Assembly: GCF_017776525.1 (NCBI RefSeq)
Contig: NZ_JACVEW010000003.1
Location: 124,001 to 188,000, forward strand
From: Marinobacterium alkalitolerans
GTDB lineage: Bacteria > Pseudomonadota > Gammaproteobacteria > Pseudomonadales > Balneatricaceae
DNA length: 64,000 nucleotides
Reading direction: 5' to 3'
Part shown: piece by piece, positions 22,801 to 38,757 of the stretch
Position numbering within the stretch: position 1 is the stretch's first letter
How the letters are laid out: each line of letters begins with the position of its first letter
Made by a program: the position numbers and the translations under genes
Notes under the pieces: model-generated
The model's database searches: none
Told to the model about the DNA's origin: nothing
The model's input: the letters and a program-made list of their open reading frames with translations, nothing else

Positions 22801-25176
22801 TTACTCTCGTAACGTTGCACCACAACGTTCGCGGAGTGCAGATACAACGGCACTCACTGCACTGTTGATCTCATCATCATTAAGAGTGCGCGATGGGTGC
22901 TGCCAGGTCAAGCCCAGTGCCAGACTTTTTCGTCCCGGTTCAATGCCTTGGCCCTGATATACATCAAACAGAGTGACCTGTTTGAGGAATTCGCCGGCCT
23001 CGGCTTCCACTACCTGACGGATGGTATCAAAGCCGGTTGCCTGATCGGCCACAACGGCCAGATCGCGACGAGACTCAGGGAATTTGGACAAAGAGCTGAA
23101 ACGCGGCAGCTTGCCACCGGTTACGGCATCCAGTGCCACCTCGAACAGGTAAACCGGGCCGTTCAGGTCCAGTTTCTTCACCAGTGACGGGTGCAGAGCG
23201 CCGATGTAGCCCACAGCTTCACCGTTACGCTCGATACGGGCCGTCTGCCCCGGGTGCAGCGCAACGTGACGGTCGGCCACGAAGCTGAACTGATCAGCGC
23301 AGCCACCCAGCGCCAGCAGGGATTCCAGATCGCCCTTGGCGTCAAAGAAATCCAGCTTGTCCTTTCCGGCGGTCCAGCCCTCGGCATCACGGTTGCCTGC
23401 CAGAATGCCGGCAATCACATTTTCCTGCAGCAGGGCATCGCCCTTGGGCTGGAAACGCTGACCGGTCTCAAACAGGCGCACACGGCTCTGCTGGCGGTGC
23501 TGGTTATACTGCAGCGCCTTGGCCAGTCCCGGCCAGAGCGTGGTTCGCATCACCGCCATCTCGGCGGAGATCGGGTTGGCCAGCGCAATGGCATCGTGCT
23601 GGTCGTCAAAGGCTTTCTGCAGCTCGGCTTCGATGAAGCTGTAGGTAATGGCTTCCTGATAGCCACGCGCCACCAGATGACGGCGCAGTGATTGCAGCGT
23701 CAGGCGCGCTTCCGCGATCGGCGGGATCGGCAGCTTGGCGGTCGGGGTATGGACCGGCAGGTTGTTGTAACCGTATACGCGGGCGATCTCCTCGATCAGG
23801 TCCACTTCGATGCTGATGTCGAAGCGGTAGCTCGGCACGGTGACCTGCCAGCCGTCAGCCACTTTTTCCAGCTGCATGCCCAGACGGGTCAGAATCTCTT
23901 CGATCTCGGCCGCCGGAATCTCCAGTGCCAGCAGCGCCGTCACCTTGCCGTGGCGCAGGTGTACCTGCTGCACCGGCGGCAGATCCGCGTCTTTCACGGC
24001 TTCTACAACCGGACCCGGCTCACCGCCGACAATGTCCAGCAGCAGGGCTGTGGCGCGCTCAATCGCCTTGCGCTGCAGTTGCCAGTCCACACCCCGCTCA
24101 AAGCGGTGCGAGGAGTCGGTGTGCAGGCCATAGCTGCGGGCACGGCCGGCAATCGCCAGCGGGTTGAAGAAGGCACTTTCCAGGAAGATGTCGCGGGTTT
24201 CGTCGGTCACCGAGGTCGGCTCGCCGCCCATGATACCGGCCATCGCGACCGGCCCACTGGCATCGGCAATCACCAGTGTATCGATGCTCAGTTCCACTTG
24301 CTGGCCATCCAGCAGGGTGAGCTTTTCGCCCTCTTCTGCCAGACGCACATTGATACCGCTGTCGAGCTTGTTCAGGTCGAACGCATGCATCGGCTGGCCC
24401 AGTTCAAGCAGGACGTAGTTGGTCACATCCACCACCGGGTCGATGCTGCGTACACCGGAGCGACGCAGCTTTTCCTGCATCCACTGGGGCGTGGTCACCC
24501 CAGGGTTGATATTGCGGATAACACGGCCCAGGTAGCGCGGGCAGGCATGGCTGTCGACCAGCTGAACATCGAAACGGTCATCGATCACCGGTGCAACGGC
24601 AGGCGCGTCTACCTCAGTGACAGCCGCCTTGTTCAGCACGCCGACTTCACGGGCCATACCGGCAATACTGAGGCAGTCGCCACGGTTGGGCGTCAGATCC
24701 ACATCGATGATCTGATCGTTCAGGTTCAGGAATTCGCGAATATCCTGACCTGTCGGTGCATCGGGGGCCAGCTCCATGATGCCGCCATGGTCTTCAGACA
24801 GGCCCAGCTCGTCTTCAGCGCAGAGCATGCCGAAGGACTCAACCTGACGCAGTTTGGCTTTCTTGATCTTGAAGTTGCCCGGCAGTACGGCACCGACACG
24901 GGCGAAGGCGGTTTTAAGTCCGGCACGGGCGTTGGGCGCACCGCAGACGACCTGGAAGGTTTCGCTACCGTCACTGACCTGGCACACCTGAAGCTTGTCG
25001 GCATTGGGGTGCTGTTCGGCACTCAGAATCTCACCCACAACCACGCCGGAAAAGTCACCGGCGACGCCTTCGATATCGTCGACTTCAAGGCCTGAAAGGC
25101 TGAGCTGATCTGCCAGCGCCTGTGTTCCGATCTGCGGCTGTACCAGCTCGCGCAACCACTGTTCACTGAATTTCAT
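22801..25176 (-). CDS. pheT: Phenylalanyl-tRNA synthetase beta chain
   Basis: The beta subunit of the alpha2-beta2 enzyme that charges tRNA-Phe. At 791 residues it has the usual length. The order is an N-terminal EMAP-like tRNA-binding region (VVVGEILSAEQHPNADKLQVC), B3/B4 editing domain, B5 DNA-binding-like domain, synthetase-like core, and a C-terminal ferredoxin-fold anticodon-binding domain (SLSKFPESRRDLAVV). It lies 39 bases after pheS and 21 before ihfA, the standard operon. Confidence 0.96.
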   Translation of the reverse strand: MKFSEQWLRELVQPQIGTQALADQLSLSGLEVDDIEGVAGDFSGVVVGEILSAEQHPNADKLQVCQVSDGSETFQVVCGAPNARAGLKTAFARVGAVLPGNFKIKKAKLRQVESFGMLCAEDELGLSEDHGGIMELAPDAPTGQDIREFLNLNDQIIDVDLTPNRGDCLSIAGMAREVGVLNKAAVTEVDAPAVAPVIDDRFDVQLVDSHACPRYLGRVIRNINPGVTTPQWMQEKLRRSGVRSIDPVVDVTNYVLLELGQPMHAFDLNKLDSGINVRLAEEGEKLTLLDGQQVELSIDTLVIADASGPVAMAGIMGGEPTSVTDETRDIFLESAFFNPLAIAGRARSYGLHTDSSHRFERGVDWQLQRKAIERATALLLDIVGGEPGPVVEAVKDADLPPVQQVHLRHGKVTALLALEIPAAEIEEILTRLGMQLEKVADGWQVTVPSYRFDISIEVDLIEEIARVYGYNNLPVHTPTAKLPIPPIAEARLTLQSLRRHLVARGYQEAITYSFIEAELQKAFDDQHDAIALANPISAEMAVMRTTLWPGLAKALQYNQHRQQSRVRLFETGQRFQPKGDALLQENVIAGILAGNRDAEGWTAGKDKLDFFDAKGDLESLLALGGCADQFSFVADRHVALHPGQTARIERNGEAVGYIGALHPSLVKKLDLNGPVYLFEVALDAVTGGKLPRFSSLSKFPESRRDLAVVADQATGFDTIRQVVEAEAGEFLKQVTLFDVYQGQGIEPGRKSLALGLTWQHPSRTLNDDEINSAVSAVVSALRERCGATLRE

Positions 25177-25215
25177 GCTGCTGTCCTGAAAAATCTGTTT
25201 GTATGCGTTGACGAC

Positions 25216-26312
<1,097 letters not shown>

Positions 26313-26327
26313 TACCCATGGGTGGGG

Positions 26328-26684
26328 TTACGCCAGTGCAGCTTTAGCTTTCTCGACAACCGCAGCAAAGGCAGCCTGCTCGTATACAGCCAGGTCAGCC
26401 AGAACCTTACGGTCGATCTCGATGTCGGCTTTTTTCAGGCCAGCAATAAAGCGGCTGTAGGACAGACCGTTGATACGGGCCGCAGCGTTGATACGAGCAA
26501 TCCACAGTGCGCGGAACTGACGCTTACGCTGACGGCGGTCACGGTATGCATACTGACCGGCTTTGATAACAGCCTGTTTGGCAACACGGAATACTCGGCT
26601 GCGAGCACCGTAGTAACCTTTAGCCTGTTTCAGAACTTTCTTGTGACGGGCGCGAGCCTGTACACCACGTTTTACGCGAGGCAT
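26328..26684 (-). CDS. rplT: Ribosomal protein L20
   Basis: A 118-residue assembly protein of the 50S subunit that also represses its own operon in related bacteria by binding the leader mRNA. The sequence [20 protein letters not shown] and the central [20 protein letters not shown] are diagnostic. It follows rpmI by 42 bases. Confidence 0.97.
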   Translation of the reverse strand: MPRVKRGVQARARHKKVLKQAKGYYGARSRVFRVAKQAVIKAGQYAYRDRRQRKRQFRALWIARINAAARINGLSYSRFIAGLKKADIEIDRKVLADLAVYEQAAFAAVVEKAKAALA

Positions 26685-26726
26685 AGCAAATCCTTCCTAT
26701 AAAAACTGATAATGACCGAAAAAAAC

Positions 26727-26921
26727 TTACAGATACGGCAGCATGCGCTTGACCAGAGCCTGGTCGGCAGCATGAACCTGCAGCATCGGGCGCAGCTGAC
26801 GCTTACGCTTGGTAGTTTTCTTGGTCAGAATGTGGCTTTTGAAGGCCTGCTTGTGCTTAACGCCGTTAGCAGTTTTCTTGAAACGCTTAGCAGCACCGCG
26901 GACGGTTTTGATCTTGGGCAT
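26727..26921 (-). CDS. rpmI: Ribosomal protein L35
   Basis: This 64-residue basic protein of the large ribosomal subunit starts [15 protein letters not shown] and ends [14 protein letters not shown], the usual L35 sequence. ATG 26921 is the normal start; the frame upstream of it is the leader. It lies between infC and rplT, the standard gene order. Confidence 0.97.
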   Translation of the reverse strand: MPKIKTVRGAAKRFKKTANGVKHKQAFKSHILTKKTTKRKRQLRPMLQVHAADQALVKRMLPYL

Positions 26922-26973
26922 TACTTTAACTCCACGCATTCGTTTATAGGTCTGCCACTGCCGGACAAACAAC

Positions 26974-27014
26974 AAAACCCGACACCTGTCTCCCGCAGGA
27001 AACCGCATCGGGTT
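26974..27014 (-). promoter_or_regulatory. Stem-loop leader between infC and rpmI
   Basis: On the minus strand AACCCGA pairs with TCGGGTT across a GC-rich interior, and a T-rich stretch (TTGTTG) follows. It lies in the 108-base infC-rpmI gap, where L20 binds the leader in E. coli. It could be a terminator-like or L20-responsive structure. The fold was judged by eye. Confidence 0.45.
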
Positions 27015-27029
27015 GCTGTCATCGGGTGG

Positions 27030-27566
27030 CTATTTCTTCTTCGGGGCGATGACCATGATCATCTGACGGCCTTCCATTTTCGGACGCTGCTCTACGCTGC
27101 CCAGATCACCGAGGTCTCCCTCGATGCGCTGCATCAGCTGCATGCCCAATTCCTGGTGAGCCATCTCACGACCGCGGAAACGCAGGGTTACCTTGGCCTT
27201 GTCCCCGGCTTCAAGGAAACGTATCAGGTTGCGCAGTTTTACCTGATAATCCCCTTCTTCCGTACCCGGACGGAATTTCACTTCCTTGACCTGCATCTGA
27301 GACTGTTTCTTCTTAGCCTCATTTGCTTTTTTCTTCTGCTCGTACTGATGCTTACCATAGTCCATGATTTTGCAGACAATGGGATCAGAATCCGAGATCT
27401 GAACCAGGTCAAGCTCGGCTTCCTGAGCATGCTCAAGAGCCTCTGAAATCGAAACAATACCAATCTGATTACCATCCGCACCAATCAGACGACATTCTGA
27501 TGCACGGATGTTTTCGTTGATCGGAGGCAGCGGTACGCGACCGCCGCGTCTGTTATCTCGCCTGAT
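27030..27566 (-). CDS. infC: Translation initiation factor IF-3 with ATC start
   Basis: IF-3 keeps ribosomal subunits apart and checks the start codon-anticodon fit. No ATG or GTG start gives the full N-terminal domain. Reading upstream from the internal Met (27365) gives ...[24 protein letters not shown], typical IF-3. The likely start is ATC at 27566, 8 bases after GGAG, giving 178 residues. ATA at 27572 is too close to that site. A non-AUG start is how infC autoregulates in other gammaproteobacteria. thrS ends 23 bases upstream. Confidence 0.9.
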   Translation of the reverse strand: MRRDNRRGGRVPLPPINENIRASECRLIGADGNQIGIVSISEALEHAQEAELDLVQISDSDPIVCKIMDYGKHQYEQKKKANEAKKKQSQMQVKEVKFRPGTEEGDYQVKLRNLIRFLEAGDKAKVTLRFRGREMAHQELGMQLMQRIEGDLGDLGSVEQRPKMEGRQMIMVIAPKKK

Positions 27567-27588
27567 AGCTATATCTCCTGACGGTTTT

Positions 27589-29505
27589 TTATTCCTGGCG
27601 GCCTTTGCGCGTCACATCCTGAACCATAAGATCCACCAGCGCGTCGACCGACATCGTACCCAAGTCCTCACCGGAGCGCGTACGCACTGCAACGGTGCCG
27701 GACTCGACTTCTTTATCACCTACCACTAACAGGTAGGGCACTTTTTGTAGAGTACGCTCGCGGATTTTAAAGCCGATCTTCTCGTTTCTCAAGTCCGCAG
27801 TGGCACGAAGACCCGCTTTTTCGAGTTTTTCTGCCAGATCGCGGCAATAGTCAGCCTGATTGTCGGTGATGTTCATGACCACCGCCTGCAGCGGCGACAG
27901 CCATACCGGCAGCGCACCAGCGTAATGCTCAATCAGAATACCGATGAAGCGCTCGAAGGAACCGAGGATTGCACGGTGCAGCATCACCGGAGTCTCGCGC
28001 TCGCCCTGTTCGTTCACGAACTGGGCGCCCAGACGGCCCGGCATGGAGAAGTCGACCTGAATAGTACCGCACTGCCAGACACGTCCGAGGCAGTCACGCA
28101 GCGAGAACTCGATCTTCGGACCATAGAAGGCGCCTTCACCCGGCAGCTCTTCCCAGTCCAGTCCGGCGGTATTTAGGGCGTCAGCCAGTGCCTGTTCGGC
28201 CTTGTCCCAGCTCTCATCGGAGCCCACGCGCTCTTCCGGACGAGTGGAGAGCTTGTAGATGATGTCGGTAAAGCCAAAGTCGGCATAGACTTCGTGCAGG
28301 AAGTCGATAAACGCCGCCACTTCCGACTGAATGGAGTCTTCACCACAGAAGATGTGGGCATCATCCTGCACAAAGCCGCGCACACGCATGATGCCGTGCA
28401 GGGAGCCGGACGGCTCATTACGGTGGCAGGAACCGAACTCGGCCAGACGCAGCGGCAGGTCGCGGTAGGAACGCAGCCCCTGGTTAAACACCTGCACGTG
28501 GCAGGGGCAGTTCATCGGCTTGATGGCGAAGTCACGGCTTTCGGAGTGCGTGGTGAACATCTGCTCCTGGAACTTACCCCAGTGACCGGATTTTTCCCAC
28601 AGGGTACGTTCCACCACCTGCGGCGTCTTGATCTCCTGGTAGCCATGCTGACGCTGTTTGGTGCGCATGTACTGTTCGATCTGCTGGTACAGAGTCCAGC
28701 CGTTCGGGTGCCAGAACACCATGCCCGGGGCTTCTTCCTGCATGTGGAACAGGTTCAGCTGCTTGCCCAGCTTGCGGTGATCGCGCTTCTCGGCTTCTTC
28801 CAGACGGTGCAGGTAGGCCTTGAGTGCCTTCTTGTCACCCCAGGCGGTGCCGTAGATACGCTGCAGCATTTCGTTCTTGGCATCACCACGCCAGTAGGCA
28901 CCGGCCACCTTCATCACCTTGAAGGCCTTGATGTGACCGGTTGAAGGCACGTGCGGGCCACGGCACAGGTCGATGAAATCGCCCTGCTTGTAGAACGACA
29001 GCGGCTCTTCACCCGGAATGGAGTCGATGATCTCGACCTTGTACTTCTCGCCCATCTCTTCGAACAGCTTGATCGCTTCATCGCGTTCCATGATGGAACG
29101 AGACACCGGCAGGTTCTCTTTCGCCAGCTGGTTCATGCGCGCTTCGATCTTTTCCAGATCTTCCGGCGTGAACGGACGTTCGTAGGCAAAGTCGTAGTAG
29201 AAGCCGTCATCGATCACCGGACCGATGGTGACCTGAGCACCGGGGAACAGATCCTGTACGGCCATCGCCATCAGGTGGGCACAGGAGTGACGGATCACTT
29301 CCAGTCCTTCGTCGTCGCGGGCGGTTACGATCGCCAGCTGGACATCGTCTTCGATCAGGTAGCTGGTATCGACCAGCTCACCGTTTACCTTGCCGGCAAC
29401 GGCGGCCTTGGCCAGACCGGTACCGATATCGGCAGCCACTTCGTGCACGGTCACCGGCTGGTTGAAGGTGCGAGTACTCGCATCCGGAAGCGTAATAACA
29501 GGCAT
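27589..29505 (-). CDS. thrS: Threonyl-tRNA synthetase
   Basis: It charges tRNA-Thr. The product of 638 residues has an N-terminal TGS domain ([10 protein letters not shown]...), the editing domain with HSCAHLM and HSxxH-type metal residues, and the class II core ([11 protein letters not shown], the zinc Cys in MNCPCH, and [13 protein letters not shown] in near form). It ends with the anticodon-binding domain. ATG 29505 gives the standard N-terminus; the longer frame reads leader. It is the first gene of the translation operon. Confidence 0.96.
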   Translation of the reverse strand: MPVITLPDASTRTFNQPVTVHEVAADIGTGLAKAAVAGKVNGELVDTSYLIEDDVQLAIVTARDDEGLEVIRHSCAHLMAMAVQDLFPGAQVTIGPVIDDGFYYDFAYERPFTPEDLEKIEARMNQLAKENLPVSRSIMERDEAIKLFEEMGEKYKVEIIDSIPGEEPLSFYKQGDFIDLCRGPHVPSTGHIKAFKVMKVAGAYWRGDAKNEMLQRIYGTAWGDKKALKAYLHRLEEAEKRDHRKLGKQLNLFHMQEEAPGMVFWHPNGWTLYQQIEQYMRTKQRQHGYQEIKTPQVVERTLWEKSGHWGKFQEQMFTTHSESRDFAIKPMNCPCHVQVFNQGLRSYRDLPLRLAEFGSCHRNEPSGSLHGIMRVRGFVQDDAHIFCGEDSIQSEVAAFIDFLHEVYADFGFTDIIYKLSTRPEERVGSDESWDKAEQALADALNTAGLDWEELPGEGAFYGPKIEFSLRDCLGRVWQCGTIQVDFSMPGRLGAQFVNEQGERETPVMLHRAILGSFERFIGILIEHYAGALPVWLSPLQAVVMNITDNQADYCRDLAEKLEKAGLRATADLRNEKIGFKIRERTLQKVPYLLVVGDKEVESGTVAVRTRSGEDLGTMSVDALVDLMVQDVTRKGRQE

Positions 29506-29626
29506 CTTTACTGTTCCCTTGATGGCGGGTGGAACCCATACGAGAGGCCACACCCTGAGTGATACATACAATTCGGTCGGGTTTCAGGCAACGGCAGGTA
29601 CGAGGTGCCGGCCTACCCGGGCGGCC

Positions 29627-29632
29627 ATTATA
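29627..29632 (-). promoter_or_regulatory. Candidate -10 box of the thrS operon
   Basis: A perfect TATAAT lies on the minus strand about 120 bases before the thrS start. No good -35 hexamer sits 16-18 bases upstream (TCGCGC), so an extended -10 or activator would be needed. The resulting leader of roughly 110 bases leaves room for a thrS operator. Confidence 0.4.
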
Positions 29633-29671
29633 ACGATGCGGAACGGGAAGCGCGATTGGATGAGACAAAAA

Positions 29672-30361
29672 TCAGCGACACTGCTTGAGCAGGTCACGTG
29701 TATAGAGGATATGCAGGCGCGCCGCCTCGCGCGCCGTATCGGCGTCGCGCTGCTGCAGGGCACGGTGAATGGCGGCATGCTGCTGCGCAATGCCGTCCGG
29801 GTAGCGCCCGAAGCGGCTCAGGGTCCGCGACAGCACGCTGTAGATGGCGTTGAAATAACGGCTGTAGAACAGCTGACTGAACGAGCACACCAGCAGATGG
29901 TGGCTAGACTGGGCTATCAGCATGTGAAACTGCAGGTCAGCCTTGGCCTTGTCCAGTGTACTCTGCCCCTTGCCACCCGGGTTCCGATTGCGCGCACGCA
30001 TCCGGGAAAACTCCTGTTCCAGCCGCACCAGCTCCTCATCGCTGGCACGCCGCGCCGCAAACCAGGCGGCCTCCCCTTCCAGCACGGCACGTGCCTCCAG
30101 CACCTGCAACTGAAAGTCGATATCGTCACCATGCCCCTGAAGCGGCAGTTCCAGATGTGGTTCCAGCAGATTGGCACAGCGGCTGCGTCCTCCCTGGCGC
30201 GTTTCAACCACGCCCCGGGCACGCAATCCGGCCATCGCTTCTCGAACGGCACCGCGTGAAACGTCGAAGCGCTGCATCAGGCTGCGCTCTGACGGGATCG
30301 GCTCACCCGGAATCCACTCGCCATCCAGCAACAAACGTTCCAGGCTGTATTGCAGGCTCAC
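29672..30361 (-). CDS. lldR: GntR/FadR-family regulator of lactate genes
   Basis: The 229-residue protein has an N-terminal winged helix (IPSERSLMQRFDVSRGAVREAMAGLRARGVV) and a C-terminal FCD ligand domain with the metal-site His residues (FHMLIAQSSHHLLV, AQQHAAIHRAL). It diverges from lutABC and probably represses it until L-lactate binds. A TGGTnnnACCA operator lies in the shared intergenic region. The gene name is by context. Confidence 0.8.
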   Translation of the reverse strand: MSLQYSLERLLLDGEWIPGEPIPSERSLMQRFDVSRGAVREAMAGLRARGVVETRQGGRSRCANLLEPHLELPLQGHGDDIDFQLQVLEARAVLEGEAAWFAARRASDEELVRLEQEFSRMRARNRNPGGKGQSTLDKAKADLQFHMLIAQSSHHLLVCSFSQLFYSRYFNAIYSVLSRTLSRFGRYPDGIAQQHAAIHRALQQRDADTAREAARLHILYTRDLLKQCR

Positions 30362-30383
30362 GCCACTCTCCCTTCTGCCTTCT

Positions 30384-30394
30384 TGGTAAGACCA
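30384..30394. promoter_or_regulatory. FadR/LldR-type operator between lldR and lutA
   Basis: TGGTAAGACCA is a perfect TGGT-N3-ACCA inverted repeat, the site class of FadR-subfamily GntR proteins. It lies 23 bases upstream of the lldR start codon in the 127-base divergent region, so it could govern both directions. Confidence 0.6.
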
Positions 30395-30488
30395 GTTTGC
30401 AGTATAGCATTCACGCCCCTGACAACTTCACCTATCTTGAAGCCATCGCACTCAACTGCGCACGAGAATAACAGAGGTTGCCGACACC

Positions 30489-31280
30489 ATGTCTGATGCT
30501 CATACCCCGCCGATCAAGGTCGGCCTTTTCGTTACTTGCCTGGCCGACATGTTCCGGCCGGAAGTCGCGTTTGCCACCGTCAAGCTGCTGGAACAGGCCG
30601 GCTGCTCAGTGGACGTCCCCGACACCCAGACCTGCTGTGGCCAGCCGGCCTTCAACTCGGGTGACAACCAGACCAGCCGTGACATCGCCCGCCAGACCAT
30701 CAAGGCGTTTGACGGCTATCGCTATGTGGTCGGCCCTTCCGGCTCCTGCATCGGCATGCTGCACCACTATCCGGAGCTGTTTACAGAGGATGATCCCTGG
30801 AAAGCCCGCGCCGAAGACCTGAAAGCACGCGCATTTGAAATCACCTCTTTCCTGGTCGATGAGCTGGGCTTCAGCGGTATTCAGAGCCGTTTCAACGGCC
30901 GGATCACCTACCATGACTCCTGCTCGGGCCTGCGCGAGCTGGGCATCAAACAGCAGCCGCGACAGCTGCTGGCCGAGATTGACGGCGTGGAAATGCACGA
31001 AATGCAGGAAGCGGAAACCTGCTGCGGCTTTGGTGGCACCTTCTGCGTGAAATACCCGGATATTTCCAACCGCATGGTCAGCAACAAGACCGAATTCGCG
31101 GCCGACAGTGGCGCCGAAACGCTGGTCGGTGGTGATCTGGGCTGCCTGCTCAATATGGCCGGCAAGCTGAAGCGTGAAGGTCGCGAGATTGATGTCCGCC
31201 ATGTGGTCGAGCTGTTGGCCGATATGACCGACAACGCCGCCATCGGTGAGGCAGACTACGACCTGGGCAAGGCCATCTGA
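30489..31280 (+). CDS. lutA: L-lactate utilisation protein LutA/LldE
   Basis: An Fe-S oxidoreductase subunit of the LutABC L-lactate dehydrogenase complex, which oxidises lactate to pyruvate. The 263-residue protein has two CCG domains: TCCGQPAFNSG with a following GPSGSC and YHDSCSGLRELG, then ETCCGFGGTFCVKYP. It is the first gene of the operon, 13 bases before lutB, under the divergent regulator. It is cytoplasmic and peripheral. No lactate permease gene is seen here. Confidence 0.92.
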   Translation: MSDAHTPPIKVGLFVTCLADMFRPEVAFATVKLLEQAGCSVDVPDTQTCCGQPAFNSGDNQTSRDIARQTIKAFDGYRYVVGPSGSCIGMLHHYPELFTEDDPWKARAEDLKARAFEITSFLVDELGFSGIQSRFNGRITYHDSCSGLRELGIKQQPRQLLAEIDGVEMHEMQEAETCCGFGGTFCVKYPDISNRMVSNKTEFAADSGAETLVGGDLGCLLNMAGKLKREGREIDVRHVVELLADMTDNAAIGEADYDLGKAI

Positions 31281-31293
31281 ACGGAGCACACAC

Positions 31294-32709
31294 ATGCAGA
31301 TCAAGAGTCCCGAATTCAAGCAAAGTGCCCGTATCGCCCTGCAGGATGAAAACCTGCAGAAGGCGCTGGGCAACCTCAAGGCCGGCTTCCCCGGCAAACG
31401 CGCCGCTGCCGTTGCCCGTATGCCGGAGTTTGAAGAGCTGCGGGATCAGGCCCGTGACCTGAAAAACCACATTCTGGAACACCTGGACCTCTATCTGGAG
31501 GAGTTTGAAGCCCGCGTGGTGGAAAACGGCGGTCAGGTACACTGGTGTCGCACCTCGGAAGATGCACGCAAGACCATCCTGCAGATCTGCCGCGAGCAGG
31601 ACGCCAAAACGGTCACCAAGGGCAAGTCCATGGTGACCGAAGAGATCAACCTGAACGAGTACCTTGAAGAGAACGGCGTGCGCCCGGTGGAAACCGATCT
31701 GGGCGAATACATCCTGCAGCTGCGCGGTGATCATCCGAGCCACATCATCGCCCCCGCCATCCATTTGAATCTTGAGGATGTCTCCGAAGCCTTTCACGAG
31801 CACCACAAGCGTCCGAAGTCGGACGATCCGGCAGAGCTGATGGCCGAAGCGCGCGAGATGCTGCGCAAGCAGTTCGTGGCTGCCGATGTGGGCATTACCG
31901 GTGCCAACTTCCTGGTCGCGGAAACCGGATCGACCATTATCGTCACCAATGAGGGCAATGGCGACCTGACCCAGACGCTGCCCAAAACCCATATCGTGGT
32001 GTCTTCCATTGAAAAGGTGGTGCCCACGCTGGAGGACATGAGTCTGTTCCTGCGTCTGCTGGCACGCTCGGCTACGGGTCAGGAGTATTCCGTCTACAAC
32101 ACGCTCTCCTCCGGCAATCGCCGCCCGGATGATCAGGACGGACCGGAGAACTTTCACGTGGTACTGGTAGATAACGGGCGCAGCGATATGGTCGGCACCC
32201 AGTTCCAGGAGATGCTGCGCTGCATCCGCTGTTCCGCCTGCATGAACCACTGCCCCGTATACGGCTCGGTCGGCGGCCACAGCTACGGCTGGGTCTACCC
32301 GGGGCCGATGGGCTCGGTGCTGACGCCGCAGATGATCGGTATCGAAAAAGCCGGATTGCTGCCGAACGCTTCCACCTTCTGCGGCAAGTGCGAAGAGGTC
32401 TGTCCGGTACGCATTCCGCTGCCCAAACTGATGCGCCACTGGCGTGAAAAGGAGTTCGAGAAACACCTGAGCCCGAAAGCCGTGCGCTGGGGCCTGGGCG
32501 GCTGGGCCTTTTTTGCCAAGCGCCCGGGGCTCTATCGCCTGATGTCCGCCAGTGCCTCCCGCTTCATGCGATTGCTGGGCGGCAAGAAAGGCAAGGTCAG
32601 CTCATTGCCCATGGCTGCCGGCTGGACCGATCACCGGGATATGCCAGTGCCGACAGGAAAGACCTTCATGCAGCAGTGGAAAGCACGCCAGAAACAGGAG
32701 AGCAAATAA
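31294..32709 (+). CDS. lutB: L-lactate utilisation protein LutB/LldF
   Basis: The iron-sulfur subunit of the LutABC complex, 471 residues. It has an N-terminal LUD domain and two 4Fe-4S clusters: CIRCSACMNHCPVYG and CGKCEEVCPV. ATG 31294 is chosen over the upstream in-frame ATG because the latter lies in lutA. The stop overlaps lutC by one base (TAATG). Confidence 0.92.
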   Translation: MQIKSPEFKQSARIALQDENLQKALGNLKAGFPGKRAAAVARMPEFEELRDQARDLKNHILEHLDLYLEEFEARVVENGGQVHWCRTSEDARKTILQICREQDAKTVTKGKSMVTEEINLNEYLEENGVRPVETDLGEYILQLRGDHPSHIIAPAIHLNLEDVSEAFHEHHKRPKSDDPAELMAEAREMLRKQFVAADVGITGANFLVAETGSTIIVTNEGNGDLTQTLPKTHIVVSSIEKVVPTLEDMSLFLRLLARSATGQEYSVYNTLSSGNRRPDDQDGPENFHVVLVDNGRSDMVGTQFQEMLRCIRCSACMNHCPVYGSVGGHSYGWVYPGPMGSVLTPQMIGIEKAGLLPNASTFCGKCEEVCPVRIPLPKLMRHWREKEFEKHLSPKAVRWGLGGWAFFAKRPGLYRLMSASASRFMRLLGGKKGKVSSLPMAAGWTDHRDMPVPTGKTFMQQWKARQKQESK

Positions 32710-33377
32710 TGAGCAGCCGTGCCGAAATCTTTGCCAATATCCGCCGCGGTCTGCGCCGCAGCGAGGCCACTGATGCTCAGCGCGAGGCAGTCCGCGAGCG
32801 TCTGCAATCACATCCGCGCAACCGGATTCCGGCCCGCAGCCAGCATGACCATCCGGCACAGGTGGAACTGTTTGTGCGTATGGCGGAAGAGGCAGCCGCC
32901 GAGATCGTGGAGCTCGACTCTCTGGAGCAGCTGCCCACCGCCGCTGCCGATGCGCTGGAGCAGAAAGGCCAGAGTGAACTGGTGCTGGCCAGCGACCCCA
33001 CGCTGACCGAGTTGGGCTGGGCCGCGGTGCGCACCCGAGTTGAGTGCCATCAGCGTACAGGTCAGGTCGGCGACGAGGCCAGCCTGACGCTTGCCTTTGC
33101 CGGCATTGCCGAAACGGGCACCCTGATGCTCTACTCGCGCCCTGAAAGCCCCACCACCCTCAACTTCCTGCCGGACACCCACCTGGTGGTCTTGAGCAAG
33201 CAGGATATTGTCGGTCCGTATGAGGATGCCTGGGATCGGCTGCGCGAGGCGTCGCCGGGCCGCCTGCCGCGCACGGTGAACATGATCACCGGCCCTTCAC
33301 GCAGCGCCGATATCGAGCAGAAGCTGCAAATGGGCGCGCATGGCCCGCGCCAGCTGGTGATTTTCCTGATTCCCTGA
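32709..33377 (+). CDS. lutC: L-lactate utilisation protein LutC/LldG
   Basis: This 222-residue LUD-domain protein is the third subunit of the LutABC complex. It carries the family signature (ETGTLMLYSRPESPTTLNFLPDTHLVVL and GPSRSADIEQKLQMGAHGPRQLVIFLI). Its start overlaps lutB, so the operon is translationally coupled. It converges on astB with a 16-base gap and no obvious terminator. Confidence 0.92.
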   Translation: MSSRAEIFANIRRGLRRSEATDAQREAVRERLQSHPRNRIPARSQHDHPAQVELFVRMAEEAAAEIVELDSLEQLPTAAADALEQKGQSELVLASDPTLTELGWAAVRTRVECHQRTGQVGDEASLTLAFAGIAETGTLMLYSRPESPTTLNFLPDTHLVVLSKQDIVGPYEDAWDRLREASPGRLPRTVNMITGPSRSADIEQKLQMGAHGPRQLVIFLIP

Positions 33378-33393
33378 TGCAATCAGGGTCAGG

Positions 33394-37451
<4,058 letters not shown>

Positions 37452-37471
37452 CTACCCCTCCCGGGGTCGGA

Positions 37472-38737
<1,266 letters not shown>

Positions 38738-38757
38738 TCATGCCCCGAGGTGCCCGT

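Noticed and set aside
23692-25095. Long plus-strand open frame of 467 codons
   Set aside because: It lies wholly antisense to pheT, whose domains and length are textbook; the frame is a by-product of GC-rich codon use.
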